The translations under genes and the position numbers were made by a program. Shown piece after piece: positions 15,544-25,160 of a DNA stretch of 64,000 nt. This DNA is from CALMBW01 sp963779645 (GTDB lineage Bacteria > Actinomycetota > CADDZG01 > WHSQ01): positions 248,001 through 312,000 of the forward strand of contig CAVZYX010000005.1 in the NCBI GenBank assembly GCA_963779645.1, given 5' to 3'. The notes below the pieces were generated by a model, which saw only the letters and a list, made by a program, of their open reading frames with translations, did no database searches and was not told where the DNA came from. Positions within the stretch are counted from its first letter, which is position 1. Each line of letters opens with the position of its first letter.

Positions 15544-16725
15544 CTAGGCGCCCTTACGAGCGTCGTCGATGAGGATCCGTGCGACCTCGTGGCGGGAGAA
15601 CTCCTGCGGCGGCTCGATCCCCTGCTGCAGCATCTCCCGGACCTGAGTACCCGAAAGGAAGACGCGGTCTTCCTTGCCGTGCGGACACGTCTTATCCGAG
15701 CCCATGCCCTCACACTTGTTGCACCAGAACGAGTGCTCGAACTTCAGGGGCTCGATGCCCAGCTCGCCCGGCTCGAAGCGATCGAACATCTCCTGGGCCT
15801 CGTAGGTGCCGTAGTAGTCGCCGACCCCAGCGTGGTCACGGCCCACGATGAAGTGAGTGATCCCATAGTTCTTGCGGAGCAGCGCGTGCCAGATCGCTTC
15901 ACGCGGCCCGGCGTACCTCATCGCTGCCGGAAACACCGACAGGACGACCCGGTCGTTCGGGTAGTAGTTCTCCATCAAGACCTCGTAGCACTTCATACGC
16001 GTGTCGGCGGGGATGTCGTCACCCTTCGTGCCTCCGACCAGTGGGTGGATCACCAAACCGTCGGTGATCTCGAGAGCGCACTTCGTCAGGTACTCGTGCG
16101 CCCGGTGGATCGGGTTACGGGTTTGGAACGCCACCACTGTCTTCCAACCACGCTCGGCGATCTGGTCGCGCAGTTGCTGTGGCGTGTTGCGGTACTCGGC
16201 GAACTCGTGAGCGAAGACGTTCTTCAGAACGGTGACGTCTCCACCAACGTAGTTGGGGGCCTGACTGTTCAGATAAGCGACGCCGGGGTGGTTCTCGTCC
16301 GTCGTGCCGTAGGTCTTAGAGGCTTCGTTCTTCGCGTCGTACTTGTAAACATCGGCGACCTCGATGATCGCGACGATCTCGCCTTCGTGAACGATCGCGG
16401 CCGGCTCTCCCACCTTGAGACCGGCGACCTCGTCATCGGTGGCGGAAAGTGTGATCGGCAGGCTCCAAGGCAAACCGTTCGCCAGACGCATCTCGTCCAC
16501 CACCGACGTGTAGTCATCGGAGGACATGAAGCCACGGTTCGGCGACACCGCTCCGACGGCTAGCAGTTCGAGGTCGGAGAGAACACGACGAGCCTTGGCT
16601 TCGATCTTCGGATACGAGGCTGCTTTCGATGCGAGATCAGAGATCTCGTCCTCAGCTGCCATGCGGATCTCGAGAGCACCACCATGAGGGGCATTCCCAG
16701 GGACGTCCTTCAACGTGTAAGGCAT
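15544..16725 (-). CDS. sat: Sulfate adenylyltransferase (ATP sulfurylase, single-subunit type)
   Basis: 393 residues from the ATG at 16725, which follows AAGGAGG with 8-base spacing. It makes APS from ATP and sulfate. The N-terminal PUA-like domain is followed by the catalytic domain with the nucleotide-binding FQTRNPIHRAHEYLTK, LSVFPAAMRYAGPREAIWHA, FIVGRDHAGVGDYY and SGTQVREML motifs. A Cys-rich CNKCEGMGSDKTCPHG segment is the metal-binding insertion seen in several prokaryotic Sat enzymes. It leads the operon sat-phosphodiesterase-cysC-PHP-GNAT. No APS or PAPS reductase is in the window. Confidence 0.96.
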   Translation of the reverse strand: MPYTLKDVPGNAPHGGALEIRMAAEDEISDLASKAASYPKIEAKARRVLSDLELLAVGAVSPNRGFMSSDDYTSVVDEMRLANGLPWSLPITLSATDDEVAGLKVGEPAAIVHEGEIVAIIEVADVYKYDAKNEASKTYGTTDENHPGVAYLNSQAPNYVGGDVTVLKNVFAHEFAEYRNTPQQLRDQIAERGWKTVVAFQTRNPIHRAHEYLTKCALEITDGLVIHPLVGGTKGDDIPADTRMKCYEVLMENYYPNDRVVLSVFPAAMRYAGPREAIWHALLRKNYGITHFIVGRDHAGVGDYYGTYEAQEMFDRFEPGELGIEPLKFEHSFWCNKCEGMGSDKTCPHGKEDRVFLSGTQVREMLQQGIEPPQEFSRHEVARILIDDARKGA

Positions 16726-16815
16726 TGTTGCGGCCTCCTTCGGGTCGCGCACCGGTGCAGCCGGTCGGACCGATCGGGTCAAAAAAGAAGGCGGAGCGGG
16801 AGCTCTCGCCACACT

Positions 16816-16824
16816 CTTATAGCA
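16816..16824 (-). promoter_or_regulatory. Candidate extended -10 promoter of the sat operon
   Basis: On the minus strand TGCTATAAG is an extended -10 element (TGn plus TATAAG). Transcription would start at about 16809, giving a leader of ~85 bases before sat. No good -35 is seen, which fits an extended -10 promoter. A second similar box (TGGTATCCT) lies 12 bases upstream. Confidence 0.45.
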
Positions 16825-16890
16825 CTCCTAGGATACCAGAAGCGCCGGGTTTGCGGGGCCCGTGGGGCGGCTGCGCAAGGATCGAGGCAT

Positions 16891-16952
16891 AAAAAAATGT
16901 ACCCGCTGAGCCTTCGTCCCGGGCAAGCCCGGTTTACAACTCAACGGGTACA
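16891..16952 (-). terminator. Long hairpin with seven-T tail on the minus strand
   Basis: TGTACCCG (16898-16905) pairs with CGGGTACA (16945-16952), extended by TGAG/CTCA across one mismatch. An inner stem CCGGGC-AA-GCCCGG sits in the loop. On the minus strand the hairpin is followed directly by TTTTTTT (16897-16891), the classical sign of factor-independent termination. No gene on that strand ends here, since the nearest upstream minus-strand CDS is beyond the divergent M23 gene. It may therefore end an unannotated RNA. Confidence 0.6.
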
Positions 16953-17296
16953 GACAGGACTCTAGAGGGGGGCCGAGTCGCTTGGCAACCCCTTTTCAGG
17001 CCGATTCTTCGCGTTCTCGAGCCGTTTTCGAGCTTTTTCTCTCTCATCGTCCCCGTCGAGCCAAGGCTTTCTTCACGGGCCACAAAGGAGGCTCGAAAGG
17101 GGCGACGAACCGTCCACGATGAGGTTAGCTGGCCCCGGCAGACGGACGACCTAGGTGGTTTGCCGGGTGCTCGGGGAGTGTGGCAGGATGCCCCCGGCCT
17201 ACGGCGGCGAGCCGATCTTGGCCACGTGACCTTGAAACGACAGCTGGGTCTTCGCGGGCCCGGGGCGTTCCGGTAGGACTAGGCGAAGGAGAACGG
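16953..17296. other. Non-coding region between sat and the M23 peptidase gene
   Basis: About 340 bases with no convincing CDS on either strand. It contains several short inverted repeats (for example CGTCC...GGACG around 17112-17150 and CTCGAG...CTCGAAA near 17016-17032). It must hold the promoter of the M23 gene and possibly a minus-strand RNA ending at the hairpin at 16891-16952. The signatures of RNase P RNA (GAGGAAAGTC), tmRNA, SRP RNA and tRNAs were looked for by eye and not seen. Confidence 0.4.
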
Positions 17297-18409
17297 ATGC
17301 GCGTAAGGCTTGACCGCGGTGTGCTCGCGGCGATCCTTATCGCCACCCTCGTCGTCCCTGCCGTCGGCTCTACTGCCGGCCCCCGGAAGCAACTCCAAGA
17401 CGCAGAAGCTCGACTCGACGAGATCCACGATCAGATCGCGGCGGACAAGGCGAAGGCCACAACGGTCGAGGAACGGATCCAGGCACTCAACTCTTCTCTC
17501 ACCCAGCTTCAGATCGAAGTGACGAAACTCGACCGGCAGATCACCGACATCGAGTACGAGGTACGCAACCAGCAGGCCCGGATCGATGCAACTCAAGGCG
17601 AGATCGATCTGATCCAGGCAGAGGCCACCGAGCAAGCAGTTGGGCTTTACAAGACCGGCGCCTTCGAAACCATCGATGCTCTGCTTAACTCCGAATCGCT
17701 CACCGAACTCGACGAACGCATCGAGATGCTGGGGATAGCTGCCCAAGAGAACACCGGTGCTCTGATCCAGTTCGGCCGCCTGCAGGTCAAGATCCGAGCT
17801 CAGCGAGCAGAACTGTTCGCTCGGAAGGACGACCTGACAAAGACCTTCGCCGACCGTGCCAAGTTCCTGGCTCAGCAAGCGGAGCAGAAGGCCGAACTGA
17901 CCGTGGCACTCGCCGAACTCCGCGGCCGGCTCGGGACGAACAAAGACAAAGAGCGGCACATGGCCTCCGAGGTCGATGACATCGCGCAGGCGTTACTCGA
18001 GCACCAAGCCCAGGCAGCCGTCGCCGCACTTGGTACCTCGGGAGAAGGCTTCATCTGGCCACTCAACGGAAGCGTCACTTCGTACTTCGGCCCTCGATGG
18101 GGCCGGATGCACACAGGCATCGACATCGACGGTTACTCGGGGCAGCCCATCGTGGCTACGAAAGAGGGTCAGGTGGTCCTCGCCAGTTACTACTCCGGCT
18201 ACGGCAACGCCGTCATCATCGACCACGGCGGCGGTTACGCAACCTTGTACGCGCACATGTCGGAGTTCAACACGAGCAACGGTGCATACGTGAAACAAGG
18301 TGACGTCATCGGATACGTCGGCTGTACGGGTTCGTGCACCGGCGACCACCTCCATTTCGAGGTGAGGGTCAACGGAGAACCCGTCGACCCGATGCCCTAC
18401 CTTCCCTAG
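17297..18409 (+). CDS. Secreted M23 peptidase with coiled coil (EnvC/NlpD-like)
   Basis: 370 residues from the ATG at 17297, which follows GAAGGAG by five bases. A signal peptide (LDRGVLAAILIATLVVPAVG) is followed by a long coiled coil (~30-230) rich in Gln, Glu and Lys. The C-terminal M23 lysostaphin-like domain has the zinc ligands in MHTGIDIDG, the YAHMSE segment and the HLHFEVRVNG motif. All catalytic residues appear present, so it should be an active peptidoglycan endopeptidase, or an amidase activator if degenerate. The coiled-coil plus M23 layout is that of division-linked EnvC-type proteins. It converges on the thioesterase gene with a 3-base gap. Confidence 0.9.
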   Translation: MRVRLDRGVLAAILIATLVVPAVGSTAGPRKQLQDAEARLDEIHDQIAADKAKATTVEERIQALNSSLTQLQIEVTKLDRQITDIEYEVRNQQARIDATQGEIDLIQAEATEQAVGLYKTGAFETIDALLNSESLTELDERIEMLGIAAQENTGALIQFGRLQVKIRAQRAELFARKDDLTKTFADRAKFLAQQAEQKAELTVALAELRGRLGTNKDKERHMASEVDDIAQALLEHQAQAAVAALGTSGEGFIWPLNGSVTSYFGPRWGRMHTGIDIDGYSGQPIVATKEGQVVLASYYSGYGNAVIIDHGGGYATLYAHMSEFNTSNGAYVKQGDVIGYVGCTGSCTGDHLHFEVRVNGEPVDPMPYLP

Positions 18410-18412
18410 CTC

Positions 18413-19201
18413 TTACTCCTTGAAGAGCGCTAGCTGACGCGAACGCGCAAGGAGGCGGCCATCTCGGGACCACATCGATCCGTCTTCTAGCAGCATCCCG
18501 TTCTCCCCCACCGGGGAGACGAACCTGCACAACACCCAATCTGGCTCCATGGGGAAGCTTCCCAAGAAATGAACAGTGAGGTCGACCGTTGGGGCGTCGA
18601 CGGGGTGGTCGAGACGAGTGAACAACGCAGGCGGGAAAGCATCGGCGTAGCAAGCCAGCAGCACCGCGTCGATATGGCGCGGCTCTTGGAGCTGGATCCA
18701 CCCTCCCAGCTCGGCCTTGGGCGACGACGAGTAGGGAAGGTTCCCGAGGGCCGCGCGGTACTCGAAGTTCTGTGCGAAGCGAGGAAGCATCCCCGCAGGG
18801 ACCGCCATCGCCTGGAGGTCCTCCGGTTTCGCAACTTCCGGCATGCCATCTTCATCGTAGGAGCTGCCACTTCGCTCCACAGAGAACGCGCAGGAAGATG
18901 TCGCGCAGAGTCGATCGTCCTGATACATCCGAGCCGTCGTGGAAGTGAACGATCGTCCCACCCGCTCGGTCACAACATCGACGATCACATCTCCTTCGAC
19001 CGCGCGATCGACGAAATGAACCGAGAGCGAGCGGGGGATTCGGCCTGGGTCATCGACATGCTGCACCTGTGCGTTGAGGACGATCGAGGTCAGGTAACCG
19101 CCGTTGGGACCTTTGTAGATCGTCCATCTCTCGTCCGCGTGACCCGCGTAGCGGCCGTCTCTCTGAGACTCTAACGAGACACCTTTGTCAAACGCCGTCA
19201 T
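18413..19201 (-). CDS. Acyl-CoA thioesterase, double hot-dog fold
   Basis: 262 residues organised as two hot-dog halves. The first contains the helix signature GPNGGYLTSIVLNAQ, then PRSLSVHFVDRAVEGDVIVD and the strand RSFTSTTARMYQDDRLCATS. The second has GGWIQLQEPRHIDAVLLACY, ADAFPPALFTRL and the strand VDLTVHFLGSFP. This matches the TesB/PaaI-related thioesterase family common in actinobacteria, which hydrolyse acyl-CoA esters. Substrate length is unknown. Its start is close to and divergent from the M15 peptidase gene; the two 5' regions overlap slightly if long starts are used. Confidence 0.85.
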   Translation of the reverse strand: MTAFDKGVSLESQRDGRYAGHADERWTIYKGPNGGYLTSIVLNAQVQHVDDPGRIPRSLSVHFVDRAVEGDVIVDVVTERVGRSFTSTTARMYQDDRLCATSSCAFSVERSGSSYDEDGMPEVAKPEDLQAMAVPAGMLPRFAQNFEYRAALGNLPYSSSPKAELGGWIQLQEPRHIDAVLLACYADAFPPALFTRLDHPVDAPTVDLTVHFLGSFPMEPDWVLCRFVSPVGENGMLLEDGSMWSRDGRLLARSRQLALFKE

Positions 19202-19226
19202 GGGAACAATCCTCTCACTCGCGGTC

Positions 19227-19232
19227 TATGGT
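19227..19232 (+). promoter_or_regulatory. -10 box of a probable leaderless promoter
   Basis: TATGGT matches TANNNT and lies exactly six bases before the ATG at 19239. No ribosome-binding site precedes that ATG. This is the arrangement of leaderless transcripts common in actinobacteria. Confidence 0.45.
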
Positions 19233-19238
19233 CGAAAC

Positions 19239-20351
19239 ATGCGAAACGGAGCCGCGCGCCTCCTTGTTGTGGTCACGGTGGCGCTCGCCGCGTTCCTTCC
19301 GTCGGCGATGAAGTCAACCGCCGCGCCTTCGGCGAAGCAGTACGTCATCTGGTCGCCCAGGGGGTTGCCTGCGAACACCGGTAGGAGCTTGGAACGGATA
19401 TCTGGGGTGCGTGCAACTCCGATCATCTTGGGGCTCGACTGGCTGATGCGTTCGTGGATGCCCGACGGATCGAAGATCGACGCTCCCGCCGAGGGGTACG
19501 GGTATCCATTCGAGGTCGCCGTCGTGAACCCGGATGCCTACACGCGGTACATCCCCGAGGCATACCGCGATCTCGTTCGTGCGCTCGGCCCCGGCGAAGC
19601 ATTGATCTCTCGAAGCGAAGCCCGGCTACGCGGGGCCGGGCAAGGTCTACGCCTCGGATTGAAGAGCGGGCGACTCGACGTGGTCGAGGTGGTTCCCGAT
19701 CGCGTCATACAAGGCTACGAAGCGGTCACGGCAGAAACCCCAGCCTGGTCGTATCGGGTTCGCTTCTTCATCATCTCGGCGCCCAGCGATGTGTCGAAGG
19801 AGCGACTACGCCGCGCCGTCCGCCGGGCCGCGGGAGATATCCCGTTCGAAGTCGTGGGGGCAGCTGCCGATCACCTGCGCTACGCGCCCGATGTAAGGCC
19901 ACAAGCAACGTTCAAGCGTGTGTTCGGAGAGTTCGCGGCGCGGCCATCGACCTCTGGATCGTTCAGTATCTTGCCGCGCTGGGTGAGCAGGCACATCCGC
20001 AGCGAGAGCGTCCCCATCCTCGGCCGTGTTACCTGCCACAGGAAGCTTCTGCCGCTGATGCGAGGGGCTCTGCAGGAGCTCCGGGACAAGGGCCTCGCGC
20101 ACCTTGTCAGACCGAGCGAGTACGCCGGTTGCTACAACCCTCGTTTTGTTGCCACACCCCCCGGTGTCCGGCTCTCGCGACATTCCTGGGGGATCGCCTT
20201 CGACATCAATACGTCCGACAACCAGTTCGGCCAGGAGCCCCACCAAGATCCCCGCTTGATTCGCATCATGCGCAAGTGGGGGCTGCTGTGGGGAGGCCAG
20301 TGGCCGGTCCCCGATGGAATGCATTTCGAATGGACACGTTTCCCCAGATAG
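19239..20351 (+). CDS. Secreted M15-family peptidase (D-alanyl-D-alanine carboxypeptidase-like)
   Basis: About 370 residues from the ATG at 19239. An N-terminal signal peptide (MRNGAARLLVVVTVALAAFL) precedes a long non-catalytic region. The C-terminal zinc peptidase domain has SRHSWGIAFDIN and DGMHFEWT, the His/Asp/His ligands of Peptidase_M15_4. These enzymes trim peptidoglycan stem peptides, often as endolysin-like L-Ala-D-Glu or D-Ala-D-Ala peptidases. An upstream ATG at 19200 would add a non-signal-like extension and is less likely. The previous gene is a divergent thioesterase and the following genes encode an ABC exporter. Confidence 0.85.
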   Translation: MRNGAARLLVVVTVALAAFLPSAMKSTAAPSAKQYVIWSPRGLPANTGRSLERISGVRATPIILGLDWLMRSWMPDGSKIDAPAEGYGYPFEVAVVNPDAYTRYIPEAYRDLVRALGPGEALISRSEARLRGAGQGLRLGLKSGRLDVVEVVPDRVIQGYEAVTAETPAWSYRVRFFIISAPSDVSKERLRRAVRRAAGDIPFEVVGAAADHLRYAPDVRPQATFKRVFGEFAARPSTSGSFSILPRWVSRHIRSESVPILGRVTCHRKLLPLMRGALQELRDKGLAHLVRPSEYAGCYNPRFVATPPGVRLSRHSWGIAFDINTSDNQFGQEPHQDPRLIRIMRKWGLLWGGQWPVPDGMHFEWTRFPR

Positions 20352-20388
20352 CGAAATAGGTTAGGCGGTCGTTCTGAAGGGAGCTTCT

Positions 20389-21366
20389 TTGAGCCACGTA
20401 CGTGCGCAGGGTCTGGTGCGACGCTTCGGGGAGATCGAAGCCGTCGCGGGGATCGACCTCAACATCGAAGCGGGAGAAGTGTTTGGCTTCCTCGGCCCTA
20501 ACGGTGCCGGCAAGTCGACCACTATCCGCATGCTAACTACGCTTCTACGCCCCACGTCCGGTACGGCCGAGGTAGCCGGCTTCGACGTCGTGAAAGACGC
20601 CGACAAGGTTCGGCGGTCGATCGGGGTTGCACTGCAGGAAGCCGCTATCGATCCGCTGATGAGCGGAAGTGAACTCCTTCGCCTACAAGCCGTCCTGCAT
20701 GGGATCGGAAAGAAAGAGGCCAAAGAACGCGAGGAGCAACTTCTTTCCACGGTGGGACTCACAGCCGCCGCCCACCGGCGCGTAGGGACCTATTCCGGTG
20801 GGATGAAACGGAGACTCGATCTCGCCTTGGCTCTAGTTCACGAACCTCAGGTACTTTTCCTCGATGAGCCGACCACAGGTCTCGATCCCAACTCACGGGT
20901 GACCCTCTGGGATGAGGTTCGGAAGCTCAACAGCGAAGTCGGCACCACCGTCTTCCTCACCACGCAGTACATGGAAGAGGCCGATCAGCTTGCCGGAAGG
21001 ATCGCGATCATCGACAGTGGATCGATCGTTGCAGAAGGCAGTCCCGCGAAACTGAAGTCGGAAGTCGGTGAGCCGTCGCTGCGCGTCGCTGCGACGGTTG
21101 CTGAAGATCAGGAGAGAGTTGCCCAAGTTCTCCGCGCTTTCGGCGAGCGCGTCCCCGATTCACCCGGCTACGTGTCGATCCGACTCACCGGTGGAGCATC
21201 GAAGGTGGGTGCGGTTGCTCGAGCATTGGACGATGCAGGGATAGAGATCGGAGGGTTGGAGCTTCATGTACCAACCCTGGATGACGTGTTCCAGAAGGCA
21301 ACGGGCCGCAGGCTGGAAGGTGCAGAGGCCGCCCTTGTCGAGGCAGAGAGCGTGATCGTTGAGTAG
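20389..21366 (+). CDS. ABC-2 type exporter ATP-binding protein (DrrA-like)
   Basis: 325 residues starting with TTG at 20389, preceded by GAAGGGAG. It has Walker A (LGPNGAGKSTTIRM), a Q-loop (GVALQEAAID), the ABC signature (YSGGMKRRLDLALAL), Walker B (VLFLDEPTTGLDPNS) and the His-loop region (VFLTTQYMEEAD; the usual His is Gln). Glutamine at this place is normal for the DrrA daunorubicin-resistance subfamily, as is the long C-terminal domain. It overlaps the next gene by 8 bases. Together with the two permeases it forms a complete exporter of drugs, lipids or polysaccharide precursors; the substrate is unknown. Confidence 0.95.
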   Translation: MSHVRAQGLVRRFGEIEAVAGIDLNIEAGEVFGFLGPNGAGKSTTIRMLTTLLRPTSGTAEVAGFDVVKDADKVRRSIGVALQEAAIDPLMSGSELLRLQAVLHGIGKKEAKEREEQLLSTVGLTAAAHRRVGTYSGGMKRRLDLALALVHEPQVLFLDEPTTGLDPNSRVTLWDEVRKLNSEVGTTVFLTTQYMEEADQLAGRIAIIDSGSIVAEGSPAKLKSEVGEPSLRVAATVAEDQERVAQVLRAFGERVPDSPGYVSIRLTGGASKVGAVARALDDAGIEIGGLELHVPTLDDVFQKATGRRLEGAEAALVEAESVIVE

Positions 21367-22138
21367 CTCCAGTCAGTACCTGGTCCTAGGCAAAAGAGCG
21401 ATCCTGCATACGGCACGTCAACCGACTGCCGTAGTCCCCTCGATCCTCTTCCCTCTTGTTTTCCTCGCTATGACCTCATCGGCCCTCAACCGATCGACGA
21501 CCCTGCCTGGGTTCCCTCAGGTGGATTCCTTCATGCAGTTCGCCATCTCCGCAACAGTCATCCAGGGAGTGCTGTTCAGCGCTGTTGCCGCGGGCACTGA
21601 TATGGCGAAGGACATCGAAGACCGATTCTTCGACAGGCTCATAGCCGCCCCCATCGCAAGAACTGCGATCGTTGTAGGACGGATCGCAGGCGCATCTCTT
21701 CTCGGGGGCATCCAGGCTCTCGTCTTCCTAACCATCGGCAGCATCTTCGGCTTGAGCATCGAAGGTGGGGTGGTCGCGGTGCTGCTCGTCGCCACTACTG
21801 CAGCGGTCTTGGCAGCAGGCATCGGTTCGGTGACGGTGGCGATGGGGTTGCGAACGGGATCCTCAGAGGCTGTCCAGGGATCTTTCCCATTGATCTTCGT
21901 ACTTCTCTTCCTGTCCAGCGCTTTCTTTCCTCGCGACCTGATGTCCGGCTGGTTCAAAGGGGTTGCAACGGCAAATCCGATGTCTCATCTGGTCGAGGGC
22001 ATCCGCCACCAGATCATCACCGGCGTCGACATCGGTGAGTGGGCAACCTCGATCGCGATCGCAGCTGCCGTTTTCATCGTCGGCGTTGGAGCTGCAGTAC
22101 TTGCTCTCAACGGTCGGATCAAGGCGACTCACGGTTAG
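21359..22138 (+). CDS. ABC-2 type exporter permease, first subunit (DrrB-like)
   Basis: 259 residues with six predicted membrane helices. The TTG start at 21359 overlaps the ATPase stop. Family features are SILFPLVFLAMTSSAL in helix 1, the GTDMAKDIEDRFFDRLIAAP loop, in which DRLIAAP is the conserved ABC-2 coupling motif, and the FFPRDLMSGWFKGVATANPM segment before the last helix. It pairs with the second permease 11 bases downstream, giving a heterodimeric channel. Confidence 0.92.
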   Translation: MSSSSQYLVLGKRAILHTARQPTAVVPSILFPLVFLAMTSSALNRSTTLPGFPQVDSFMQFAISATVIQGVLFSAVAAGTDMAKDIEDRFFDRLIAAPIARTAIVVGRIAGASLLGGIQALVFLTIGSIFGLSIEGGVVAVLLVATTAAVLAAGIGSVTVAMGLRTGSSEAVQGSFPLIFVLLFLSSAFFPRDLMSGWFKGVATANPMSHLVEGIRHQIITGVDIGEWATSIAIAAAVFIVGVGAAVLALNGRIKATHG

Positions 22139-22149
22139 ATGAGGGAGCG

Positions 22150-22917
22150 ATGACGTATCCGGTGAGAGTCGCATGGAGCATCGCTGCGCGCAGTTTGGTG
22201 CTGATCCCCCGCGTGCCGAGCACATTTTTCCCGTCGCTGATCATGCCCATCTTCCTTGTGCTCGCATTCGGAGGTCAGTTCGCAGGTCTCGTTCTACTGC
22301 CTGGCTTCCCCACGGATCAGATCCTCAACTGGTTCGTTCCCATGGCGACTTTGCAGGGAGCCGCTTTCGCGGGCGTGACAACCGGGCTGGGAGTTGCGCG
22401 CGATCTCGAGAACGGTTTCTACGATCGTTTCCTGCTAAGTCCCGCGCCTCGCAGCTCCCTCGTTGCTGGCCCACTGGTTGGATCGGTACTACGCGGTTTC
22501 CTGCCTCTGACACTCCTAACCCTCGTCGCGTGGCTGTCAGATGCGACATTCGTCGACGGCTTCCGCGGCTGGCTGAGCTTCGCCGGCGCGTGCTTGGGGA
22601 TCGCTCTGGTTGCGGGAGGCTGGGCCTTCGGACTTGCTATCCGATTCAAGACCATGCAGGTAGCCCCGCTGATGCAGATCGGGATCTTCATCACGGTCTT
22701 TCTGTCCACGGCTCAGATGCCGCTCCATCTGATCGGCGGCTGGCTCCATGAGGTGGCTCGGTTCAACCCGATGACGAACATCCTCGCTCTAGCGTGCCAG
22801 GGGTTCCTCGGTGAAGTTACCTGGCAGGGAACCTGGCCGGGACTCGTAGCGCTCGTCGGTATGGCAACGGTCACGATCACATTCGCGATCCGCGGGATGC
22901 GCAAAGCCGCCCCATAA
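22150..22917 (+). CDS. ABC-2 type exporter permease, second subunit
   Basis: 255 residues from the ATG at 22150 (ribosome-binding site GAGGGAG). Six predicted helices. It has the coupling segment LGVARDLENGFYDRFLLSPA and the final HLIGGWLHEVARFNPMTNIL, paralogous to the first permease. The longer open frame starting at 22039 overlaps the preceding gene out of frame and is rejected. It ends the exporter operon and is followed by an imperfect hairpin and then by groEL on the other strand. Confidence 0.92.
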   Translation: MTYPVRVAWSIAARSLVLIPRVPSTFFPSLIMPIFLVLAFGGQFAGLVLLPGFPTDQILNWFVPMATLQGAAFAGVTTGLGVARDLENGFYDRFLLSPAPRSSLVAGPLVGSVLRGFLPLTLLTLVAWLSDATFVDGFRGWLSFAGACLGIALVAGGWAFGLAIRFKTMQVAPLMQIGIFITVFLSTAQMPLHLIGGWLHEVARFNPMTNILALACQGFLGEVTWQGTWPGLVALVGMATVTITFAIRGMRKAAP

Positions 22918-22922
22918 CGCGC

Positions 22923-22948
22923 AGCGACCCCCGTTTCCGAGGGCCGCT
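22923..22948. terminator. Imperfect hairpin after the exporter operon
   Basis: AGCGACCCCC-GTTTCC-GAGGGCCGCT can pair in 8 of 10 positions. It lies six bases after the permease stop and is followed by TGTCACATTCTCT, without a long T run. It may terminate the plus-strand operon. Confidence 0.4.
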
Positions 22949-22960
22949 GTCACATTCTCT

Positions 22961-23008
22961 GTCTTGAAAAGGTCGTATAGCGACCTAATTCTGACGCAGA
23001 ATCGGGGG

Positions 23009-23011
<3 letters not shown>
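22961..23011 (-). repeat. 51-nt terminator-like repeat element, copy 2
   Basis: Read on the minus strand it starts with the TAA stop codon of groEL, continues CCCCCGATTCTGCGTCAGAAT (a hairpin ATTCTG-CGT-CAGAAT) and then has GGTCG-CTATA-CGACC-TTTTC, a compact factor-independent terminator. Copy 1 is at 14005-14055, in the same place relative to a stop codon. The identity extends outside the stem, which random terminators would not show. Confidence 0.75.
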
Positions 23012-24667
<1,656 letters not shown>

Positions 24668-24704
24668 GTTCTCTCCCTTCTAGTAAGTAGTCCCCTCCAC
24701 GCGC

Positions 24705-24729
24705 ATGAGGACGCGCTCGGCGTCCTCAT
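24705..24729 (-). other. Intercistronic hairpin between groES and groEL
   Basis: ATGAGGACGC-GCTCG-GCGTCCTCAT is a perfect 10-bp stem with a 5-base loop, placed between groES and groEL. It has no T run after it. It may be an RNA-processing or stabilising element rather than a terminator. Confidence 0.6.
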
Positions 24730-24746
24730 AGCGGTGTGACTTCGTT

Positions 24747-25049
24747 TTAGCCGACGATGGCGAGCACATCACGTGAGGAGAGGATCAACAGCTCTTCGCC
24801 GTCGACCTTGACCTCGGTGCCGCCGTACTTGCTGTACATGACGACGTCGCCTTCTTTGATGTCGACGGGGATGAGGTCGCCTGTCTCCGAGCGCTTGCCG
24901 GGTCCGACCGCGAGGATGGTGCCCTGCTGGGGCTTCTCCTTGGCGGTGTCCGGGATCACGATGCCGGAGATGGTGGTCTCTTCGCCCTCGTCCGGACGCA
25001 CGAGAACCCTGTCCTCGAGGGGCTTGAGCTTGGTCTTTGTCGCAGTCAT
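24747..25049 (-). CDS. groES: 10 kDa chaperonin GroES
   Basis: 100 residues, the usual length. It contains LKPLEDRVLVRPDEGEETT, the mobile loop (EETTISGIVIPDTAKEKPQQ), the GTILAVGPGKR strand and the C-terminal YSKYGGTEVKVDGEELLILS. It caps the GroEL chamber. Transcription starts from a near-consensus promoter with a CIRCE operator just downstream of the -10 box, so HrcA repression is expected. groEL follows on the same transcript. Confidence 0.98.
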   Translation of the reverse strand: MTATKTKLKPLEDRVLVRPDEGEETTISGIVIPDTAKEKPQQGTILAVGPGKRSETGDLIPVDIKEGDVVMYSKYGGTEVKVDGEELLILSSRDVLAIVG

Positions 25050-25077
25050 CTACAACCTCCTGGGCCATAACGGTGCA

Positions 25078-25104
25078 TTAGCACTCACAACCTTTGAGTG
25101 CTAA
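25078..25104. promoter_or_regulatory. CIRCE operator (HrcA binding site)
   Basis: TTAGCACTC-N9-GAGTGCTAA is an exact match to the CIRCE consensus. It abuts the -10 box of the groES promoter, so HrcA binding should block transcription. hrcA itself is not in the window. Confidence 0.97.
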
Positions 25105-25132
25105 TTCTAGGGCCGCCTCGCGATGTGGTCAA
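25104..25132 (-). promoter_or_regulatory. Sigma70-type promoter of groES-groEL
   Basis: On the minus strand TTGACC (25132-25127) and TAGAAT (25109-25104) are separated by exactly 17 bases, five of six matches each. The CIRCE element starts at the end of the -10 box. Confidence 0.85.
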
Positions 25133-25160
25133 ACGGGCGGGCCCAAGCCCACCGGAGCCG

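Noticed and set aside
17121..17131. Minus-strand CAGCTAACCTC, identical to the 3' core of c-di-AMP (ydaO) riboswitches
   Set aside because: The other conserved blocks of the aptamer (GGGGGACC, GGGGTGAATCC) and the closing P1 stem are absent on this strand, and no CDS follows in the right position. A chance match.
19454..20359. Long Arg-rich plus-strand frame inside the M15 peptidase gene
   Set aside because: It is an out-of-frame shadow with biased composition; the M15 frame has signal peptide and zinc motifs.
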